This document shows positions 43,802-52,188 of a DNA stretch of 64,000 bases, in pieces (within the stretch, counting starts at the first letter, position 1; the number at the start of each line of letters is the position of its first letter). Under the pieces are notes generated by a model. That model saw nothing but the letters and a program-made list of their open reading frames with translations. It did not search any database and was not told where the DNA came from. Source of the stretch: Oscillospiraceae bacterium (GTDB lineage: Bacteria > Bacillota_A > Clostridia > Oscillospirales > Ruminococcaceae); contig JAFWUX010000034.1 of assembly GCA_017523995.1 (NCBI GenBank), forward strand, positions 1 through 64,000. The letters run 5' to 3'. The translations under genes were made by a program, and so were the position numbers.

Positions 43802-45397
43802 ATGAAAAAGACAGCTCTCATGACTTTGATCCTCTCTGCAATGCTTGCAGTCACATGCACCGGATGCGGCAGCACCGCAGATTCCGGCACCGCCGATACC
43901 GCACAGACCGCGGCAGTCACCGCATCCTCTGAGGGAGCGGAAACCGAGCCCGCAGAAGATGCGGCGCCCGAAGCCGATACACTCAAGCTGGATGCAGCCG
44001 AAACACCGGCAGTTGTACAGACCGCATTCACCGGCAGCACAAGCGGCGTCATCAACACCGCAGAGCTGTTCACCGAGCGCGACCTGACCCAGACCGCTGA
44101 CCTCAGCGAAGCACAGTATCTCACCGTCACGGACGGTCAGACCGTGTCGATCACAAGCGGCGGCGTCTATGTCCTCTCCGGCACGGCAAAGGACTGCACC
44201 GTCACAATCGAAGCGGACAAGGCTGACAAGGTACAGCTTGTGCTGGACGGCGTCAGCATCACAAACAGCGATTTCCCCGCGATCTATGTCAAATCCGCGG
44301 ATAAGGTCTTCATCACGGCGGCAGGCAGCGCAAACAGCCTGAGCGTCACCGGCACATTCCGCGCAGACGGCGATACCAACACCGATGCAGTCATCTTCTC
44401 GAAGGATGATCTCGTACTCAACGGCACCGGCGCACTGGAAATCGTTTCGCAGACCGGCAACGGCATCACCTCGAAGGATGATCTGAAGATCACCGGCGGA
44501 ACCTATACCGTCACATCTGCACTGGATGCATTTGAGGCAAACGATCTGATCGCAGTCTGCGGCGGCAGCTTTACGGTCAGCACAAACAAGGATGCATTCC
44601 ACTGCGAGAACGAGACCGAGGGCAGCATCTTCATCGCGGAGGGCAGCTTCTCGATCAGCGCAAAGAGCGACGGCATGCAGGCAACCGCATATCTGCAGAT
44701 CGACGGCGGCACATTCGAGATCAATGCCGCAGAGGGTCTGGAGGCAAGCTATGTGCAGATCAACGGCGGCACGATCAGCATCAGCGCCTCTGATGACGGC
44801 ATCAACGCCGTGGCAGGCGGCAGCACGGATGAAGTCGCAGTCGAGATCAACGGCGGCGATCTGACAATCGTCATGGCACAGGGCGACACCGACGGCATCG
44901 ACACGAACGGCTCGGTCTATGTCAACGGCGGCACGATCAATATCACCGCACCGTGCGTCTCCTTCGATTATGACGGCAATGCGGAGTACAACGGCGGCAC
45001 AATCATCATCAACGGCGAGCAGGTCTCTGAGATCCCGCAGGAGATGATGGGCGGACGCGGCGGCATGGGCGGCTTCGGCGGTCGCGGCGGATTCGGCGCA
45101 CAGGGCGGCTTCGGCGGCTTTGGCAGTCAGGATGAATCCGGCACGCAGGGCGGCTTCGGCGGCTTTGGCAGTCAGGATGAATCCGGCGCGCAGGGCGGCT
45201 TCGGCGGCTTTGGCGCACAGGATGAATCCGGCACACAGGGCGGCTTCGGCGGCTTTGGCGGTCAGGATGAATCCGGCGCACAGAGCGGCATGCACAGAGG
45301 CGGCAGACGCGGCGGCTATCGCGAAGAAACCGCAAATGACAGCAGCGATTATGCCGACACCATCTTCGCTGACCGGACAACAAGCGGTCAGATCTAA
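43802..45397 (+). CDS. Lipoprotein with DUF4353-type beta-helix domain
   Basis: The 531-residue protein begins with a lipoprotein signal (LAVTCTGC, Cys at about 21), so it is anchored to the outer face of the membrane. An acidic Ala/Thr spacer leads to a right-handed beta-helix region (about 95-410) with repeated NGTGALEI, GNGITSKDDLKITGG and INGGTISISASDDG units, typical of the DUF4353 carbohydrate-binding family known from Clostridium thermocellum (Cthe_2159). The tail (about 415-495) is Gly/Phe-rich with four 15-residue repeats. It probably binds pectin-like or other polysaccharides. Confidence 0.82.
   Translation: MKKTALMTLILSAMLAVTCTGCGSTADSGTADTAQTAAVTASSEGAETEPAEDAAPEADTLKLDAAETPAVVQTAFTGSTSGVINTAELFTERDLTQTADLSEAQYLTVTDGQTVSITSGGVYVLSGTAKDCTVTIEADKADKVQLVLDGVSITNSDFPAIYVKSADKVFITAAGSANSLSVTGTFRADGDTNTDAVIFSKDDLVLNGTGALEIVSQTGNGITSKDDLKITGGTYTVTSALDAFEANDLIAVCGGSFTVSTNKDAFHCENETEGSIFIAEGSFSISAKSDGMQATAYLQIDGGTFEINAAEGLEASYVQINGGTISISASDDGINAVAGGSTDEVAVEINGGDLTIVMAQGDTDGIDTNGSVYVNGGTINITAPCVSFDYDGNAEYNGGTIIINGEQVSEIPQEMMGGRGGMGGFGGRGGFGAQGGFGGFGSQDESGTQGGFGGFGSQDESGAQGGFGGFGAQDESGTQGGFGGFGGQDESGAQSGMHRGGRRGGYREETANDSSDYADTIFADRTTSGQI
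45104..45283 (+). repeat. Four tandem 45-bp coding repeats
   Basis: Units start at 45104, 45149, 45194 and 45239 and encode GGFGGFG-x-QDESG-x-Q. The third and fourth differ by a few bases. They form the C-terminal low-complexity tail of the beta-helix lipoprotein and could vary in number between strains. Confidence 0.88.
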
Positions 45398-45477
45398 GCT
45401 TTCAAGTTCTCTTGTTTCATGATTCCCCTCTCTTTTATTTCCCTTGCAAAATCCCTCTCCATACAACAAACAGCTCT

Positions 45478-45519
45478 GCCCGAAAGCAACGGTTCATCCG
45501 CTTTCGGGCGATTTTTTTT
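45478..45519 (+). terminator. Terminator after beta-helix gene
   Basis: GCCCGAAAG and CTTTCGGGC arms followed by a long T-run. Confidence 0.85.
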
Positions 45520-45543
45520 GCCGCACTTTTTTTCCTGCTCCCA

Positions 45544-45572
45544 TTGTGTTTTTTGCTCTGATATGTTATACT
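45544..45572 (+). promoter_or_regulatory. Promoter of YunG-like gene
   Basis: TTGTGT, 17 bases, TATACT, 30 bases before the start codon. Confidence 0.7.
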
Positions 45573-45602
45573 ATATGTATCTCTTTCCGAATAGGAGGGC
45601 GT

Positions 45603-46049
45603 ATGAACACATATCATTTTTATGGCTGGGAGCAGGCAGATGTCCCAATCACGGAGGCAGCCGCCGCGCAGTATCCGCAGATCAGAACAGCACGCGATCT
45701 CTATGATATCCTGCTGCAGCTCTGGTCGGCGGAAAGCTGTGCGCCGCGCCTGCGCGAACAGTGGAGCACGCAGAATCCGACGCTCGGGCAGTGCTCGATC
45801 ACAGCATTTCTCGTGCAGGATCTGTTCGGCGGCAGGGTTTACGGCATCCTGCGTCCGGGCGGCAATTATCACTGCTACAATGTCATCGGCGATCACAAAT
45901 TTGATCTGACAAGCGAACAGTTCGGCGATGAGGTACTCTGCTACGAGGACAATCCCGAGCAGCTGCGCGAAGTGCATTTTGCAAAAGAGGAAAAGCGCCT
46001 GCGCTATGAGGCGCTGAAAGAAGCCCTGTATCAATTCTGCAGGCAATGA
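45603..46049 (+). CDS. YunG-like protein
   Basis: This 148-residue protein resembles the Bacillus YunG family: WSTQNPTLGQCSITAFLVQDLFGG and GGNYHCYNVIGDHKFDLTSEQFG, with conserved Cys and His residues in positions that recall papain-like folds. Function unknown. AGGAGG lies just before the ATG. It is followed after 16 bases by a flavodoxin gene. Confidence 0.75.
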   Translation: MNTYHFYGWEQADVPITEAAAAQYPQIRTARDLYDILLQLWSAESCAPRLREQWSTQNPTLGQCSITAFLVQDLFGGRVYGILRPGGNYHCYNVIGDHKFDLTSEQFGDEVLCYEDNPEQLREVHFAKEEKRLRYEALKEALYQFCRQ

Positions 46050-46065
46050 AACGGAGGAACCCCCA

Positions 46066-46539
46066 ATGAGCAAGATTCTGGTCGCATATTTTTCTGCAAG
46101 CGGCGTGACGGCGGAAGTCGCCAAGCGCATGGCAAAGGCGGTTGACGCCGATCTCTACGAGATCAAGCCGGAGCAGCCCTATTCCAAGGCGGATGTCAAC
46201 TGGAAGAATCCCCTTGCACGCTGCAACAAGGAATGGTTCCTGAAAAAGGATGTTCCCGCAGCGGGCAAAATCGAGAACTTTGCGGACTATGACCTGGTGC
46301 TGTTCGGCTTCCCGATCTGGTTCGGATGTGCGCCGGTTGTTGTCAGCAATTTTGCTGCAAAGCACGATTTCACCGGCAAAAAGGTCGGGCTGTTCGCAAC
46401 CTCGATCAGCAGCAAGATGGGCAAGACCGCGGAAAAGTTCAAGCCGTTCCTGAACGGCAAAGGCGAAATCGCCGGTGACCGCCGCATCTTCCCCGAAGAC
46501 AGCGACGAAACCATCGCGGAATGGGTAAAGAGCCTGTGA
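46066..46539 (+). CDS. Flavodoxin
   Basis: The 157-residue flavodoxin-like protein begins ILVAYFSASGVTAEVAKRM, which holds the FMN phosphate loop (S-A-S-G-V-T), followed by LVLFGFPIWFGCAP and a C-terminal strand. It belongs to the soluble cytoplasmic group that carries electrons at low potential. It is co-directional with the YunG-like gene. Confidence 0.87.
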   Translation: MSKILVAYFSASGVTAEVAKRMAKAVDADLYEIKPEQPYSKADVNWKNPLARCNKEWFLKKDVPAAGKIENFADYDLVLFGFPIWFGCAPVVVSNFAAKHDFTGKKVGLFATSISSKMGKTAEKFKPFLNGKGEIAGDRRIFPEDSDETIAEWVKSL

Positions 46540-46576
46540 GCGAGCCCGCGCCGCGGCGGAAAGGAAGTGAACGCCG

Positions 46577-47167
46577 ATGCCCGTGAGAAAGATCAACGGC
46601 GGAAAAGGGCTCCGTCTGACGGGCAGTCTGCTGCTGCTCTGCACGCTGCTGCTGTTCGTCTGGCTGACGGGCGGTGCGGTCGCGGCAGGCTGGATGCTGC
46701 ACGCCGATCACTACGGCACCGTGTTCCGCGGGCTCGCAACCGGCTATTTCATCTGTGCGGTGCTGATGACCGCCGCTGTGATTCTGCACTTTTGCAAAGC
46801 AGACCGGATCGCGGCGGTGCTCGGTGCGGTTTCGTATCTGCCGATGCCGCTGATTCTGCGGCATGCCGTGAACATCGCGGAGCAGAGCGGCTGGGTGCAG
46901 AATATTGATCCGAAATTCTATGCCAGTGCCGCGGATGCATTCCGCAGCGGCATGCGGTGGACATGGATTCCGGCGCTGCTGCTGCTCATCCTCTCGCTGA
47001 CGCGCGCGTTCTCCGCCGAAGCAAAACAGCGGCGTGCGGCGGAATCAGAACGCCCCGCCCCCTCGATTCTTGCGGATGAGGCAGAAATCGCGCCGGAAAA
47101 TCCGACAGGCACGGACGATCCTCGACAGGATTCCGCAGAAACTATGAAAAATCGAACCGGCAGATAA
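46577..47167 (+). CDS. Membrane protein of unknown function
   Basis: The 196-residue protein has four predicted membrane helices (about 12-38, 51-68, 77-94, 126-144) and an acidic, Ala/Glu-rich cytoplasmic tail. I do not recognise a family. It lies between flavodoxin and spo0A and has a GGAAGTG site. The organisation resembles DUF998-like or small integral proteins but no motif confirms this. Confidence 0.65.
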   Translation: MPVRKINGGKGLRLTGSLLLLCTLLLFVWLTGGAVAAGWMLHADHYGTVFRGLATGYFICAVLMTAAVILHFCKADRIAAVLGAVSYLPMPLILRHAVNIAEQSGWVQNIDPKFYASAADAFRSGMRWTWIPALLLLILSLTRAFSAEAKQRRAAESERPAPSILADEAEIAPENPTGTDDPRQDSAETMKNRTGR

Positions 47168-47220
47168 TCGAAATCCGCGCAGATACGTTGATATTGATAA
47201 TCCTGCAAAAATGTGGCAGC

Positions 47221-47229
47221 TTCGACAGA
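47221..47229. promoter_or_regulatory. 0A box upstream of spo0A
   Basis: TTCGACAGA is the complement of TCTGTCGAA, which matches 8 of 9 bases of the Spo0A site TTTGTCGAA and contains the TGTCGAA core. It lies about 86 bases before the spo0A start, so Spo0A probably controls its own gene. Confidence 0.6.
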
Positions 47230-47258
47230 ATCGGTATTTGTTCGCGGTTCTTCGCTCT

Positions 47259-47287
47259 TGCTTTTGTCTTTCATGCGTGATAAAATG
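47259..47287 (+). promoter_or_regulatory. Possible promoter of spo0A
   Basis: TTGCTT, 17 bases, TAAAAT, about 30 bases before the ATG at 47316. Confidence 0.5.
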
Positions 47288-47315
47288 GAAACATAAAGCA
47301 AAAGGAGGTTGAACC

Positions 47316-48071
47316 ATGCAAAAGCAAGTCAAGGTTCTGATCGGTGACGACACGGCGGAGTACGGTGTATCCTGCGCCAGTGTCCTGCGTTCACAGGGAA
47401 TGTACGCATATACAAGACCGAAAAACGGAAACACGGTTCTGGAGTCGATCCGGAACGATACACCGGATGTTGTGGTGGTGGATGCGATTCTGCCGCATAT
47501 GGATGCCATTGAGCTGATGAAAAAAGCAAATGCCGGAAACGGAAAGCGTCCGGCATTTATCGTGACTTCTTCGTATGACAACAGTTTTGTCGAGCAGCAG
47601 GTGATGCAGAACGGCGCGGCATATTTCATGCTCAAGCCGTTTGATCTGAATGTGCTCGGCGAACGCATCGCGCTGCTGACGAACAAGCAGCCGCTCGGTG
47701 CCATCGCGACAAGAGCCGGTCAGGATCTCGCAATCACAATCACGGATATCATCCACCAGCTCGGCGTACCGGCGCACATCAAAGGCTATCACTATCTGCG
47801 CTGTGCAATCGTCAGCGCCTATCATGAGCCGGAGCTGCTCGAGAGCGTGACAAAGCAGCTCTATCCGCGCGTCGCAGAGGAGTTTCACACAACGCCTTCC
47901 CGCGTCGAGCGTGCCATCCGCCATGCAATCGAAATCGCGTGGGACAGGGGCAATCTGGATACGCTGAATTCCTTTTTCGGCTATACCGTCAACACCTGCA
48001 AGGGCAAGCCGACAAACTCGGAGTTTATCGCCCTCATCACAGACAAGCTGCGTTTGCAGAATCATTCGTAA
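47316..48071 (+). CDS. spo0A: Sporulation response regulator Spo0A
   Basis: The 251-residue master regulator of sporulation has a receiver domain with acidic pocket GDD (10-12), phospho-acceptor Asp56 in [12 protein letters not shown] and Lys in YFMLKPFD, and the C-terminal Spo0A DNA-binding domain with [16 protein letters not shown] and [20 protein letters not shown] perfect AAAGGAGG site precedes it. Its presence indicates a spore-former or a relative that kept the regulator. Confidence 0.96.
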   Translation: MQKQVKVLIGDDTAEYGVSCASVLRSQGMYAYTRPKNGNTVLESIRNDTPDVVVVDAILPHMDAIELMKKANAGNGKRPAFIVTSSYDNSFVEQQVMQNGAAYFMLKPFDLNVLGERIALLTNKQPLGAIATRAGQDLAITITDIIHQLGVPAHIKGYHYLRCAIVSAYHEPELLESVTKQLYPRVAEEFHTTPSRVERAIRHAIEIAWDRGNLDTLNSFFGYTVNTCKGKPTNSEFIALITDKLRLQNHS

Positions 48072-48113
48072 ATCTACGGTGTGCAGCCGCACATCGGATA
48101 TGGAGGTAAAATT

Positions 48114-48641
48114 ATGGCAATGCAAAAGATCAATCCCGAAGAATGGGGCAAAGATGTCTTTGACGCAATCGGCAGACAGTGGTTTCTGCTGACCGCCGGA
48201 ACAGAAGCATCCGGCTGGAACTGCATGACCTGCTCGTGGGGCTCTGTCGGCGTGCTTTGGAACAAGCCCTCGGTCACCTGCTATGTGCGGCATTCGCGCC
48301 ACACCTTCGGTTTCATGGAGAATCAGGATTGCTTCACAATCTCCTTCTTCGGCGAGGCACAGCGCAAGGCGCTTTCGTTCTGCGGCTCGCATTCCGGCAG
48401 AGACTGCGACAAGGCTGCTGAAGCCGGTCTGCATCCGGTCGCGATTGCGGGCGGCATGACCTTTGCAGAGGCGGAGATGGTATTCGTCTGCAAAAAGCGC
48501 TACGCTGCCGAAATGGAGATCAAGGATATTCCGGCGGATGCCGTCTCCGCATTCTACGGCGGAAACGATCCGCACAAGCTCTACATCGGCGAGATCATCG
48601 CCTGCTACAAAAATACAGAGATGTCTCCGGCGGATTCGTAA
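48114..48641 (+). CDS. Flavin reductase-like protein
   Basis: The 175-residue protein resembles the flavin reductase-like, FMN-binding split-barrel family: MTCSWGSVGVLWNKPSVTCYVRHSRHT, FTISFFGEAQRKAL and SHSGRD. GGAGG lies 8 bases before the start at 48114; earlier frames lack one. It is a probable cytoplasmic NAD(P)H-flavin oxidoreductase, downstream of spo0A but with no other link seen. Confidence 0.85.
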   Translation: MAMQKINPEEWGKDVFDAIGRQWFLLTAGTEASGWNCMTCSWGSVGVLWNKPSVTCYVRHSRHTFGFMENQDCFTISFFGEAQRKALSFCGSHSGRDCDKAAEAGLHPVAIAGGMTFAEAEMVFVCKKRYAAEMEIKDIPADAVSAFYGGNDPHKLYIGEIIACYKNTEMSPADS

Positions 48642-48677
48642 CGGAGCGCCGCACCCGTTTTATGCATGAATAAATGA

Positions 48678-48717
48678 AAGCCGCTCAGTTTTCGCTTGAC
48701 GCAAATCTGAGCGGCTT
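48678..48717. terminator. Terminator between flavin reductase and flavodoxin fusion
   Basis: AAGCCGCTCAG and CTGAGCGGCTT arms, between two converging genes. Confidence 0.8.
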
Positions 48718-48721
48718 CCGA

Positions 48722-49840
48722 TTACTTCACGGGAGACAGCTTGACCGTCACATCGCCGGTGCCGAAAATCTCTTTGAGCTCGGCGGCTGTGGCATGTTCG
48801 ATTTTGCCGAGGGGCGTATAGCTCCACGAATTCGAGCCATAGAAAATTGTCATCTGATTGCCCTGATAGAGCATGATATCACCAGCTTCGGTCTTGATCT
48901 GCGTATCGGATTTCGGAAGCGCCTGCGGCAGTGCGCCGACCTTTTCAAATCCGCCGTATTCACTGAGCGAAAGCGTCAGATCGCCCTTGCTGAGCAGCTC
49001 CGCGAGCGCCTTGCCCGCTTCATTATCCGCGATGGATGCGGTCAGGGTTTTGCCGTTGACGGTAATCTGCATGCTTTTGACCTCCTGTTCCTGCGGTGCC
49101 GGATCGAGCGAATCAATCCATTCGGAGACGGAATCTTTGGATGCGGATGCGGCAAATCTTCTGCCGGTGAGCTGTCTGCCGATCGGGACAAGCGATGCGA
49201 TCCGCTTTTCGCTCTGCCCGATGCCGCTGCTGCCGGATGTGCAGAACGGAATCACGGTTTTCTCAGAGAAATCATAAGCTTCAAGGAAGGTGTCGATGAT
49301 GCGCGGCTCCTCGCCCCACCAGATCGGATAGCCGAGGAAGATCGTGTCATAGGCATCGAGATTTTCCGGCATCTCCGCGATCTCCGTGCGGAAGTCCTTG
49401 TCATTCTGCTCCTGATTCGCACGGCATTCCGAATCCTGATAGCGGATGTCCGCATCGGAATAGGGAACCTTCGCACTCATCTCATAGCGCTCGGCGCCGG
49501 TCAGCTCGACGATATAATCCGCGATCTTCTCGGTATTGTTCGTCCGCGAGAAATATGCAACCAGCGTTTTGCTCGCAGCGGGCTCTGTCTGCGGCAGCAG
49601 TGTCTGCTTCATCAGGCTGAGATCGGCGGCGTTCAGGATGCCGTCCTGATTGCTGTCTGTCTTTGCCGGATCGGGCGTTTGCGCTGCCGGTTTGGTCAGC
49701 AGATAGTCACACAGGCTGCGGACACCTGCCGTCAAATCCGCGGATTCTTCCGCTGCATTCTCTGCACAGGATGTCTGCACGGGCAGCAGGATCACCATTG
49801 CGCAGGCAGCCAGTGCTGTCAGGATGTTTTTCATTTTCAT
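48722..49840 (-). CDS. Secreted dockerin-flavodoxin-cyclophilin-like fusion
   Basis: The 372-residue protein starts with a signal peptide (MKMKNILTALAACAMVILLP; the first 25 residues, with Cys25 as a possible lipobox). Next comes a single dockerin-type repeat (DSNQDGILNAADLSLMKQTLL, about 61-82), then a flavodoxin domain (LVAYFSRTNNTEKIADYIVE, about 93-230) and a C-terminal cyclophilin-like fold (about 255-372, MQITVNGKTLTASIADNEAG). Flavodoxins are normally cytoplasmic, so export is unusual. The start has AAGGGGG upstream. It is divergent from the small-protein/FMN reductase pair across two operators. Confidence 0.78.
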   Translation of the reverse strand: MKMKNILTALAACAMVILLPVQTSCAENAAEESADLTAGVRSLCDYLLTKPAAQTPDPAKTDSNQDGILNAADLSLMKQTLLPQTEPAASKTLVAYFSRTNNTEKIADYIVELTGAERYEMSAKVPYSDADIRYQDSECRANQEQNDKDFRTEIAEMPENLDAYDTIFLGYPIWWGEEPRIIDTFLEAYDFSEKTVIPFCTSGSSGIGQSEKRIASLVPIGRQLTGRRFAASASKDSVSEWIDSLDPAPQEQEVKSMQITVNGKTLTASIADNEAGKALAELLSKGDLTLSLSEYGGFEKVGALPQALPKSDTQIKTEAGDIMLYQGNQMTIFYGSNSWSYTPLGKIEHATAAELKEIFGTGDVTVKLSPVK

Positions 49841-49877
49841 TGCGGATGCCCCCTTTTCAGAATTGCTTTGTGATTTC

Positions 49878-49906
49878 ATTATAGCACATCTCCTGTTGTA
49901 TGTAAA
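49878..49906 (-). promoter_or_regulatory. Promoter of the flavodoxin fusion
   Basis: Minus strand TTTACA, 17 bases, TATAAT. Confidence 0.75.
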
Positions 49907-49927
49907 ATACTTTGTTTCTATACAGAA

Positions 49928-49970
49928 ATATGCTTTCGGGGCATATTTGATATTATGCTTTCGGAGCATA
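49928..49970. promoter_or_regulatory. Two tandem operators between divergent promoters
   Basis: ATATGCTTTCGGGGCATAT (49928-49946) and TATGCTTTCGGAGCATA (49954-49970) are two dyads with the shared core ATGCTTTCGGRGCAT, about 25 bases centre to centre. They lie just upstream of both divergent -35 boxes, so one regulator probably controls both redox units. Confidence 0.65.
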
Positions 49971-49992
49971 CTCATCCATGCAAAATAAGTAT

Positions 49993-50021
49993 TTGCTATT
50001 TTTGATCCGGTGTGATACAAT
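49993..50021 (+). promoter_or_regulatory. Promoter of small protein-FMN reductase
   Basis: TTGCTA, 17 bases, TACAAT. Confidence 0.7.
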
Positions 50022-50083
50022 ATAGATATGCACCGGAGACGAACTCCGGTCTCCCGAATGAAACGCAGAAAGGCGGCGCAGTG

Positions 50084-50293
50084 ATGAGAAAAGAACTGCG
50101 GCAGAATCTGGAGGCAGCAGGATGCAGCAAGCGGTTCATCGCAGAATATGCAGCCTGTCTCGATGACAACGAACAGTGTGCGCGGATGCTTGCCGCACAC
50201 CGCAGATCGCTGCTGGACCGCATCCACCGCGAGGAGCAGCAGATCCGCTGTCTGGATTATCTTGTCTACACGATGAAAGGAACAGAAAAATGA
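50084..50293 (+). CDS. Small conserved clostridial protein (69 residues)
   Basis: The protein MRKELRQNLEAAGCSKRF and on is all-helical, with DDNEQCARMLAAHRRSLLDRIH. Small proteins of this type are common before flavodoxin-like or MerR genes in Clostridia, but their function is not known to me. It begins 62 bases after the -10 box and overlaps the FMN reductase gene by 4 bases. Confidence 0.7.
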   Translation: MRKELRQNLEAAGCSKRFIAEYAACLDDNEQCARMLAAHRRSLLDRIHREEQQIRCLDYLVYTMKGTEK

Positions 50294-50829
50294 GCAAAAA
50301 TGTTTTGGTGATCTCGTCAAGTCCGCGGAAAAACGGCAACTCCGCAAAACTCGCGGAGGCATTTGCAAAAGGCGCTGCGGATGCAGGCCATCAGACGGAG
50401 CTGATCTCGCTGCACGATAAAAAGATCGGCTTCTGCCGCGGATGTTTTGCATGTCAGAAGACGCAGCGATGTATCATCCCCGACGATGCAGACAGCATCC
50501 GCGAGAAGATGCTGCACGCCGATGTCCTCGTGTTTGCAACCCCGATCTATTACTATGAGATGTGCGGTCAGCTCAAGACCATGCTCGACCGCGGCAATCC
50601 GCTGTTCCCCGCTGATTACAGCTTTCGCGATGTCTATGTGCTGACCGCTGCGGCAGAGGACGAACCCTATGTGCCGGAGCGTGCTGTCAGCGGCATTCAG
50701 GGCTGGATCGACTGCTTTGAGAAGGCGCGCCTTGCCGGTTCGATCTTCTGCGGCGGCGTGACCGATATCGGCGATATCGAAGGAAACCCGAAGCTGCAGG
50801 AGGCTTATGAATGCGGCAGACAGGTCTGA
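50290..50829 (+). CDS. Flavodoxin-family NAD(P)H-FMN reductase
   Basis: The 179-residue protein has the fold of NADPH-dependent FMN reductases: VLVISSSPRKNGNSAKLAEAF (phosphate loop), FCRGCFACQKTQRC with four cysteines typical of the iron-sulfur flavoprotein-like branch, and LVFATPIYYYEMCGQLK. It overlaps the small protein gene (ATGA) and is divergent from the secreted flavodoxin fusion. Confidence 0.87.
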   Translation: MSKNVLVISSSPRKNGNSAKLAEAFAKGAADAGHQTELISLHDKKIGFCRGCFACQKTQRCIIPDDADSIREKMLHADVLVFATPIYYYEMCGQLKTMLDRGNPLFPADYSFRDVYVLTAAAEDEPYVPERAVSGIQGWIDCFEKARLAGSIFCGGVTDIGDIEGNPKLQEAYECGRQV

Positions 50830-50873
50830 GCACGATTGCAGTCTGCAAATAAGGTGTCTCCGACGGATTCATA

Positions 50874-50938
50874 ATGGGGGCTGCGCGCCCCCAAACCCCG
50901 CGCCGGGGATATCATCCCCGGACCCCATGTTTATCTGT
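50874..50938. repeat. GC-rich palindromic repeat, family 4, copy 2 (inverse)
   Basis: GGGGGCTGCGCGCCCCC, then CCGGGGATATCATCCCCGG and CCCATGTTTAT: the inverse of the element at 28464-28542, sharing the CCCCCATT/ATAAACATGG ends. It sits beside the terminator at 50949. Confidence 0.6.
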
Positions 50939-50948
50939 GAATATCAGA

Positions 50949-50992
50949 AAGCCGCCCGATCTGCGCAATCACGCAAATCCGGCGGCTTTTCT
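50949..50992. terminator. Terminator between FMN reductase and RsgI genes
   Basis: AAAGCCGCC-GAT-TGCG and CGCA-ATC-GGCGGCTTTTC form a long stem, usable in both directions. Confidence 0.7.
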
Positions 50993-51015
50993 ATCCATAC
51001 ATAATCCTGAGGATG

Positions 51016-52188
51016 TTATGTTTCATTCAAAGGAGATTCCTTGCTCAGATTACCGACACCCTCTGCGGCATGCGGTTCCGGCGCCTGCGGGAGGACAGGC
51101 GGATCGGGCTTTTTCGGCTCAGCGGCAGATTTCTTTAACTCTGCGGCAGGCTTTTCGGCATGCAGCGGATCGTCATCCGGCTTCGGCGCATCGGCATGCT
51201 TCGGATCCTCAGGCTTTGCGGGCTCGGGATCGGGCTCCGGCTTATCCGGTTTCAGTTCGCCTTCCGCTTTCGGATCCTTTTCCGGCACGGCAGGCTTCGG
51301 TGCATCCGGCGTCCCCTGCTCCGGTGTGAGCGGCTTGTCCGCAGGTGCGGCAGGCGGCTCAGCGGCAGGCTTCAGCGGATCCTCAGGCTTCGGCGGCTGG
51401 ATGGTCTCAGCCTTTTCCTTGCCGTCCGGCTTTTTGGGATCCTCCGGCTTTGCAGGCGGCGTCTGACCGGGCTCGGCTGCCGGTTTCACAGGCTTCTCGG
51501 GCTTTTCCGGTTTTTCCGGTTTCTTCGGCTTCTCGGCTGCCGGATCGGGCACAGGCTTGAGCGCAGGCTCGGTCACGGCAGTGATCTCCGGATGTGCGGT
51601 CAGATCCTGCACATTGACATGCAGCTTCAGCTTTTTGATATCCGACTCGAACTCCGATTTATAGACATCATAATCATCCGAGGTGTGTGCCGAAATATAG
51701 AGATCAACCGTATCGCCGTCCGAGATGCTGCCGTTTGCGATCTGCTTGGCAAGCAGCTCATGTGCAACCGTGACCTTGCTCTTGCGCAGACCGTCATAGC
51801 CATCAAGCAGCGCGTCGCCTGCTTCGTTTTCACTTTTCAGCTTGACAACCTTGCCCTCCTTGTTGAGATACATTTTGATATCTGCATCCGTGTTCAGGAC
51901 AATGACGGATTCCGGCTTATAATGCTGTACATAGTGGAAGTATCCGGCACCTGCGGCAAGCAGCAGACAGGCGGCTGCAGCAGATACACGCATCACGATG
52001 CGCCGGATGCGTGAGGATGCTCCCCTGACTTCGGGCTCCTCCGCTGCGGCGGTTTCATTCTGCATCAGGATCGGGGACGTCACCGTCTGCCCGACTGTAT
52101 AATGCAGATTTGCCGCGTGGAAAAACCGCGATTCTTCATCCATGAGGATCGCATACGCCTCATGGCATTCCATAACGAGATATTTCAT
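51016..52188 (-). CDS. rsgI: RsgI-like anti-sigma factor with proline-rich exterior
   Basis: The 390-residue protein has an RsgI N-terminal domain (about 1-45; MKYLVMECHEAYAILMDEE and FFHAANLHYTVGQTV), a membrane helix (about 66-86), a periplasmic-like RsgI domain (about 90-200, SVIVLNTDADIKMYLNKEGKV) and a very long Pro/Lys/Glu/Ala stretch (about 208-370, repeated PEKPEKP and AEP). In Clostridium thermocellum RsgI homologues carry a carbohydrate-binding module outside; here only the proline-rich stalk is seen, so it may bind the wall or have lost the sensor. It overlaps sigI by 4 bases. Confidence 0.85.
   Translation of the reverse strand: MKYLVMECHEAYAILMDEESRFFHAANLHYTVGQTVTSPILMQNETAAAEEPEVRGASSRIRRIVMRVSAAAACLLLAAGAGYFHYVQHYKPESVIVLNTDADIKMYLNKEGKVVKLKSENEAGDALLDGYDGLRKSKVTVAHELLAKQIANGSISDGDTVDLYISAHTSDDYDVYKSEFESDIKKLKLHVNVQDLTAHPEITAVTEPALKPVPDPAAEKPKKPEKPEKPEKPVKPAAEPGQTPPAKPEDPKKPDGKEKAETIQPPKPEDPLKPAAEPPAAPADKPLTPEQGTPDAPKPAVPEKDPKAEGELKPDKPEPDPEPAKPEDPKHADAPKPDDDPLHAEKPAAELKKSAAEPKKPDPPVLPQAPEPHAAEGVGNLSKESPLNET

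Noticed and set aside
43727..45469. Long minus-strand Ala/Cys-rich frame opposite the beta-helix lipoprotein
   Set aside because: It arises from Gly-rich and repetitive codons of the real gene, whose lipobox and beta-helix units are clear.
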